Source: Mycolicibacterium pulveris (GTDB taxonomy: Bacteria > Actinomycetota > Actinomycetes > Mycobacteriales > Mycobacteriaceae). From it: a DNA stretch of 64,000 bases. The notes under the pieces were generated by a model that was not told the DNA's origin, did no database searches, and saw nothing but the letters and a program-made list of their open reading frames with translations. The translations under genes and the position numbers were made by a program. The DNA is taken from the NCBI RefSeq assembly GCF_010725725.1, contig NZ_AP022599.1, forward strand, positions 2,356,001 through 2,420,000, read 5' to 3'. Below, piece by piece: positions 60,966 through 64,000 of the stretch; position 1 is the stretch's first letter; each line of letters opens with the position of its first letter.

Positions 60966-62054
60966 GTGCTGTTTCGAATGTCCGCGGAGGCCGAGAAGCG
61001 GCGGCTGGCCATCATCGGCACGGCACTGACGCTGTGCGTGACGGTGGGGGTCCTGTTCGCCGTGCTCAACCCCTTCGCCGGCCGCCCGGCCGGGCAGATC
61101 GATGTGGAGTTGGTGCTGCCGTATGTGGGCCAAGGGGTCTCGCCGGGAACCGCCCTGCTGCTGCACGGCGTCGAAGTAGGACGCGTGACCGGGGTGTCGA
61201 ACCTGCCCGGCGGCGCCGTTCGCCTGGACACCGCACTGCAGTCGGCACCGACCGCAGGGCTGACGGACTCGCTGGTCGTGGACTTTCGGCCGGCCAACTA
61301 CTTTGGGGTGACAGGTATCAATCTGTCTGCCGGACAAGGGGGTACACCGCTTCGGGACGCCAGTCGGATCACCACTGCCCCGAAGGGCAACTTCACGTTG
61401 CAGACCCTACTGGCCCGTCTTGGGGAGGTCACCGACGGTGTGGTGACACCACAGTTGATCAACGTCATCCACAAGGCCACCCGCTACACCGACGCACTCA
61501 ACCCGCTCCTGGAGACGATGGTGACCACCGCGGAGGCGGTCACCAAGGTGCAAACGGTGAGCACCGAGCGACTGTTGCGCAACGCGACCGGGATCAGCGT
61601 GGTGTTCCCCGGCTTTGTCGACGCCGCGACCGCGGCCGGTTACGGCTTCAACCAGCGCAGCGGGTTCGTGACGTTCAATGTGTCCGGCGCTCCGGCCCTT
61701 CCGGGCAACGGGGAGGTCCCGGTTCCCGGACAGCCACAGTCGGAGGAGTTCTGGCAGACACGATCACGCACGACGCTCGACCTGCTGGCCAGTTCGTTCT
61801 TCGGTGCGGTGGGCAAGGTCTTGTCCTCACATCCCAACGATCTGTTGCCCGCCGTGGGTTTGGTCAAGACGATCAGCGACACCGTCCCGGGCCTGGTAGC
61901 GCCGGCCGGAATCGGCGACGCGATGGTGGAGTTGCGAACGCGGTTCGAAAAGCTCTACGCCGGCTCGCCGGAACAGCGCGCACTGCAGGTGCACATCCTG
62001 CTCGACGGCCTTCCAGCGGTACAGGCCCCCGTCAACGCGATGGGAGGACCGTGA
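60966..62054 (+). CDS. Mce-family protein, A position
   Basis: 362 aa from a GTG. One membrane anchor (RRLAIIGTALTLCVTVGVLF), then an MlaD/Mce domain (residues ~45-120: IDVELVLPYVGQGVSPGTAL, LLHGVEVGRVTGVSNLPGGA), then a long helical region as in other Mce subunits that build the hexameric lipid channel. Shorter than Mce1A (about 450 aa), lacking a long C-terminal tail. Stop and next start overlap (TGATG). The particular mce family (mce1-mce8) cannot be fixed from this part. Confidence 0.93.
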   Translation: MLFRMSAEAEKRRLAIIGTALTLCVTVGVLFAVLNPFAGRPAGQIDVELVLPYVGQGVSPGTALLLHGVEVGRVTGVSNLPGGAVRLDTALQSAPTAGLTDSLVVDFRPANYFGVTGINLSAGQGGTPLRDASRITTAPKGNFTLQTLLARLGEVTDGVVTPQLINVIHKATRYTDALNPLLETMVTTAEAVTKVQTVSTERLLRNATGISVVFPGFVDAATAAGYGFNQRSGFVTFNVSGAPALPGNGEVPVPGQPQSEEFWQTRSRTTLDLLASSFFGAVGKVLSSHPNDLLPAVGLVKTISDTVPGLVAPAGIGDAMVELRTRFEKLYAGSPEQRALQVHILLDGLPAVQAPVNAMGGP

Positions 62055-63058
62055 TGAAACCATGGGGCGCGCTGTGGCGCTTTCTGCTGAGCGCCGCCGT
62101 GGCCGGACTCATCTTCATCGTGATAGTGAACGTGCTGCGGCAACCCGTCGCCAGCGAGACCCACTCCTATACCGCGGAATTCACCGACGTATCGGGGCTG
62201 CATGTCGACTCTGACGTGCGCGTGCGTGGAGTGCGCGTGGGCAAGGTGCAGGGAATCGACCTCGAACGCAAGGCCGGTCAAAGCATCGCCCTGGTCAAGA
62301 TCAGCCTCGACAGCAATTACGCCGTGGTGGAATCGACCCGACTGGCCGTGAAGTATCAGGCCTTGACCGGCCTGCGCTACATCGACGTGATCGATCCGGC
62401 CGAGGGGGATTCGCCCGCGGGGGCCGTGAGCCACGTGCCGCTGACCCAGACCCAACCGTCGTTCGACATCACCACCCTGTTCAACGGGCTGCAGCCCGCG
62501 CTCGCCACCCTGAGCCCGGAGGATATCGACATCTTCACCGAGAATGTCGCGTCCTTCCTGTCCGGTGACGGCAGCGGCCTGGGGCCGATGCTCGACAGCG
62601 TCCGGAAGTTGACCCAGTTCGTCTCCAACCGGCAGGAGGTGGTGGCCACGCTGATGCGCAACCTGTCGACCCTGGCTGAAACGTTCGGCGGGCACTCCGC
62701 GGATTTCGTTCAGGTGTTGGAGTGGCTCAACCGCCCGATAGACGCGGCGTTGACCGTACTGGACGAGTTCCGCAAATCCGAACTGTACGGACCGCCGTTC
62801 ACCTCCGCTGCGGTCCGGCTACTGCACAACATGGGATTCCAACCGGGGCAGGCCGACATCGACGAGGGCATTGACCGCGCGATCACCGTCTTCGATGACT
62901 ACAGCGACGCCTTCAAACGCATCCCGGTGATGTGGGACAACGTGCAACCCGCGGCCGCGCCGGATACGCCGCTGCCATGCTCACGGGGTCAGGCGCAGTT
63001 GCCGGAATCGCTCGACATCCTGCTCAACGGACAGCGGGTGATCTTGTGCAATCCCTGA
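62054..63058 (+). CDS. Mce-family protein, B position
   Basis: 334 aa, ATG overlapping the preceding TGA. Anchor LWRFLLSAAVAGLIFIVIVN, Mce domain HSYTAEFTDVSGLHVDSDVR, VRGVRVGKVQGIDLERKAGQ, then the helical channel region and a C-terminal end with two cysteines (PLPCSRGQ, VILCNP), as is usual for B-type subunits. Second barrel subunit of the lipid-import complex. Confidence 0.94.
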   Translation: MKPWGALWRFLLSAAVAGLIFIVIVNVLRQPVASETHSYTAEFTDVSGLHVDSDVRVRGVRVGKVQGIDLERKAGQSIALVKISLDSNYAVVESTRLAVKYQALTGLRYIDVIDPAEGDSPAGAVSHVPLTQTQPSFDITTLFNGLQPALATLSPEDIDIFTENVASFLSGDGSGLGPMLDSVRKLTQFVSNRQEVVATLMRNLSTLAETFGGHSADFVQVLEWLNRPIDAALTVLDEFRKSELYGPPFTSAAVRLLHNMGFQPGQADIDEGIDRAITVFDDYSDAFKRIPVMWDNVQPAAAPDTPLPCSRGQAQLPESLDILLNGQRVILCNP

Positions 63059-64000
63059 AAATCCTCTCCAGCCAGATGTTCTGGGGCATCACCGCACTGA
63101 TGACGGTGGCGGCGGTGGCGGTCGCCGCGGCGGTTGTGTACATCAGCCCACCCGGACAACAGACGATAACCTTCTACACCACCGACGCTGCCGCCATCCG
63201 CCCCGGCGACGACGTACGCATCGCCGGCATCACTGTCGGCAAAGTCAAGGACCTCGCGATCGAGCCCGAACAGATCAAGGTCCGCGCCTCGGTCGATCGA
63301 AATGCGTTCGTGGGGGACCAGTCGCAAGTTCAGGTGCGCATGCTCACGATCGTCGGCGGCTACTACGTCAACCTCATCTCACTCGGCGACCAACCGTTGG
63401 GGGACAGGCCAATACCCGCTGAGCGCGCCGCCGCGCCCTACAACCTCATGCAGGCACTGACCGACGCCACGAAGGTCACCGACCGCGTCGACCCGAAGCC
63501 CATCAACGAGTCACTGAACCAGATTCAAGCGGGCCTGACCGGAACCAACGTCGACACCCTCTCCGCGATCATCGACGCCGGCAACGCCCTGACGACCACG
63601 ATCGACAAGCAGCGCGGCCAGATCGCCGAGATCCTCGCCATATCCGACGAGTACATCCGCGAGCTCAGCCAGTTCAAAGGGAGGCTGCAAGAACTCGTGT
63701 CCAAGATCGCCATCCTCGAGCAGACCCTGGTGGTCTACGGCAAGGGCTTCGGCGGGGCGCTCAGCGGTATGGGCGACATCGGAGACGCCTTTCTGGAACC
63801 GTTCGGGCGCTTCTGGGTGAACCACCGCGAGGAATTCATCGAGAAGGTCCGCGAGTGGCAGGACAGGTTCAGACGATGGGCGGACCACAACAGCCGAATC
63901 ATTCCGCGGCTGCGGCGCATCAGGGACAAGATCGAGCGGGTCCTCGACGCGCAGAACGCCAGACCGGAACTGCTTGCTACGGATCTGTGCATCCCGATGC
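63046..64000 (+). CDS. Mce-family protein, C position, cut by window end
   Basis: At least 318 codons from GTG 63046, which overlaps the end of the B gene by 13 bases; the frame is open to the last base. Anchor MFWGITALMTVAAVAVAAAV. Mce domain (QQTITFYTTDAAAIRPGDDV, RIAGITVGKVKDLAIEPEQI, MLTIVGGYYVNLISLGD) and the start of the helical region with DRVDPKPINESLNQ. The rest of the operon (D-F subunits) should follow outside the window. Confidence 0.94.
   Translation, partial: MQSLKILSSQMFWGITALMTVAAVAVAAAVVYISPPGQQTITFYTTDAAAIRPGDDVRIAGITVGKVKDLAIEPEQIKVRASVDRNAFVGDQSQVQVRMLTIVGGYYVNLISLGDQPLGDRPIPAERAAAPYNLMQALTDATKVTDRVDPKPINESLNQIQAGLTGTNVDTLSAIIDAGNALTTTIDKQRGQIAEILAISDEYIRELSQFKGRLQELVSKIAILEQTLVVYGKGFGGALSGMGDIGDAFLEPFGRFWVNHREEFIEKVREWQDRFRRWADHNSRIIPRLRRIRDKIERVLDAQNARPELLATDLCIPM

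Noticed and set aside
1..64000. CRISPR arrays, tRNA, rRNA, integrase or prophage genes
   Set aside because: No regularly spaced repeats, no cloverleaf-like runs with CCA-type ends, and no recombinase or phage structural proteins were recognised on either strand.

Overview
The window is high-GC actinobacterial DNA, almost certainly from a rapidly growing mycobacterium (Mycolicibacterium type). From 1 to 27.35 kb the gene order follows the conserved mycobacterial block leuS - MarR - GntR - flavin oxidoreductase - alpha/beta hydrolase - ino1 - PadR - DUF1707 - DUF5318 - ponA1 - GT87 - rpsF-ssb-rpsR-rplI - dnaB. Glucosylglycerate hydrolase, Arr (rifamycin ADP-ribosyltransferase), MmpS/MmpL and an mce operon fit the same assignment.

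Region by region. 0-5.6 kb: leuS 3' part, then an AbiEi-like/DUF559 nuclease-like gene enclosed by two 51-bp inverted repeats, then a divergent SDR / glucosylglycerate hydrolase pair. 5.6-17.6 kb: mostly minus-strand core genes, including an amino-acid ABC transporter with a fused binding protein and permease, PhoX-type phosphatase, ino1 with its PadR regulator, and a short plus-strand phosphotransferase / small secreted protein pair. 17.7-24.2 kb: cell-wall synthase ponA1, a membrane glycosyltransferase, and the S6-SSB-S18-L9 operon ending in a strong hairpin. 24.2-27.35 kb: a gap with DnaA-box-like sites, then dnaB carrying a 425-residue intein with a homing-endonuclease domain.

27.36-36.7 kb is accessory. 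Three bases after the dnaB stop codon and one 5-bp target duplication lies a 2,977-bp element with 14-bp TGT...ACA terminal inverted repeats, a perfect CGACC target duplication, and internal repeats of a CGTGAGA motif near both ends. This is Tn7/Tn5053-like end architecture. It carries a TnsA-like endonuclease gene broken by two frameshifts and a subtilisin-family (S8) protease, with no TnsB, TnsC or TniQ. Next come a divergent cytochrome P450 / cyclase-NTPase-LuxR regulator pair, a second decayed transposon right end, a TetR gene whose frame runs into that end, and arr.

36.7-52.6 kb holds a His-rich secreted protein, an MmpS-MmpL exporter with a divergent TetR, secreted cell-wall proteins (M15-like, DUF1906), TenA, an MpaB-family oxygenase, a carotenoid-cleavage oxygenase with a double-HxlR regulator opposite a thiolase across a long palindrome, an ArsR-SRPBCC pair, MarR, and a Fur-like regulator with a nitrobindin-like protein. 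52.6-64 kb is a lipid/transport cluster: a polytopic membrane protein, an AveC-like membrane protein, a phytoene-desaturase-like FAD enzyme, three TetR regulators, and the start of an mce operon (two YrbE permeases, three Mce proteins, the last cut by the window edge).

Many divergent promoters carry clean inverted repeats, so much of the local regulation can be proposed from sequence. No rRNA, tRNA or CRISPR array was recognised.
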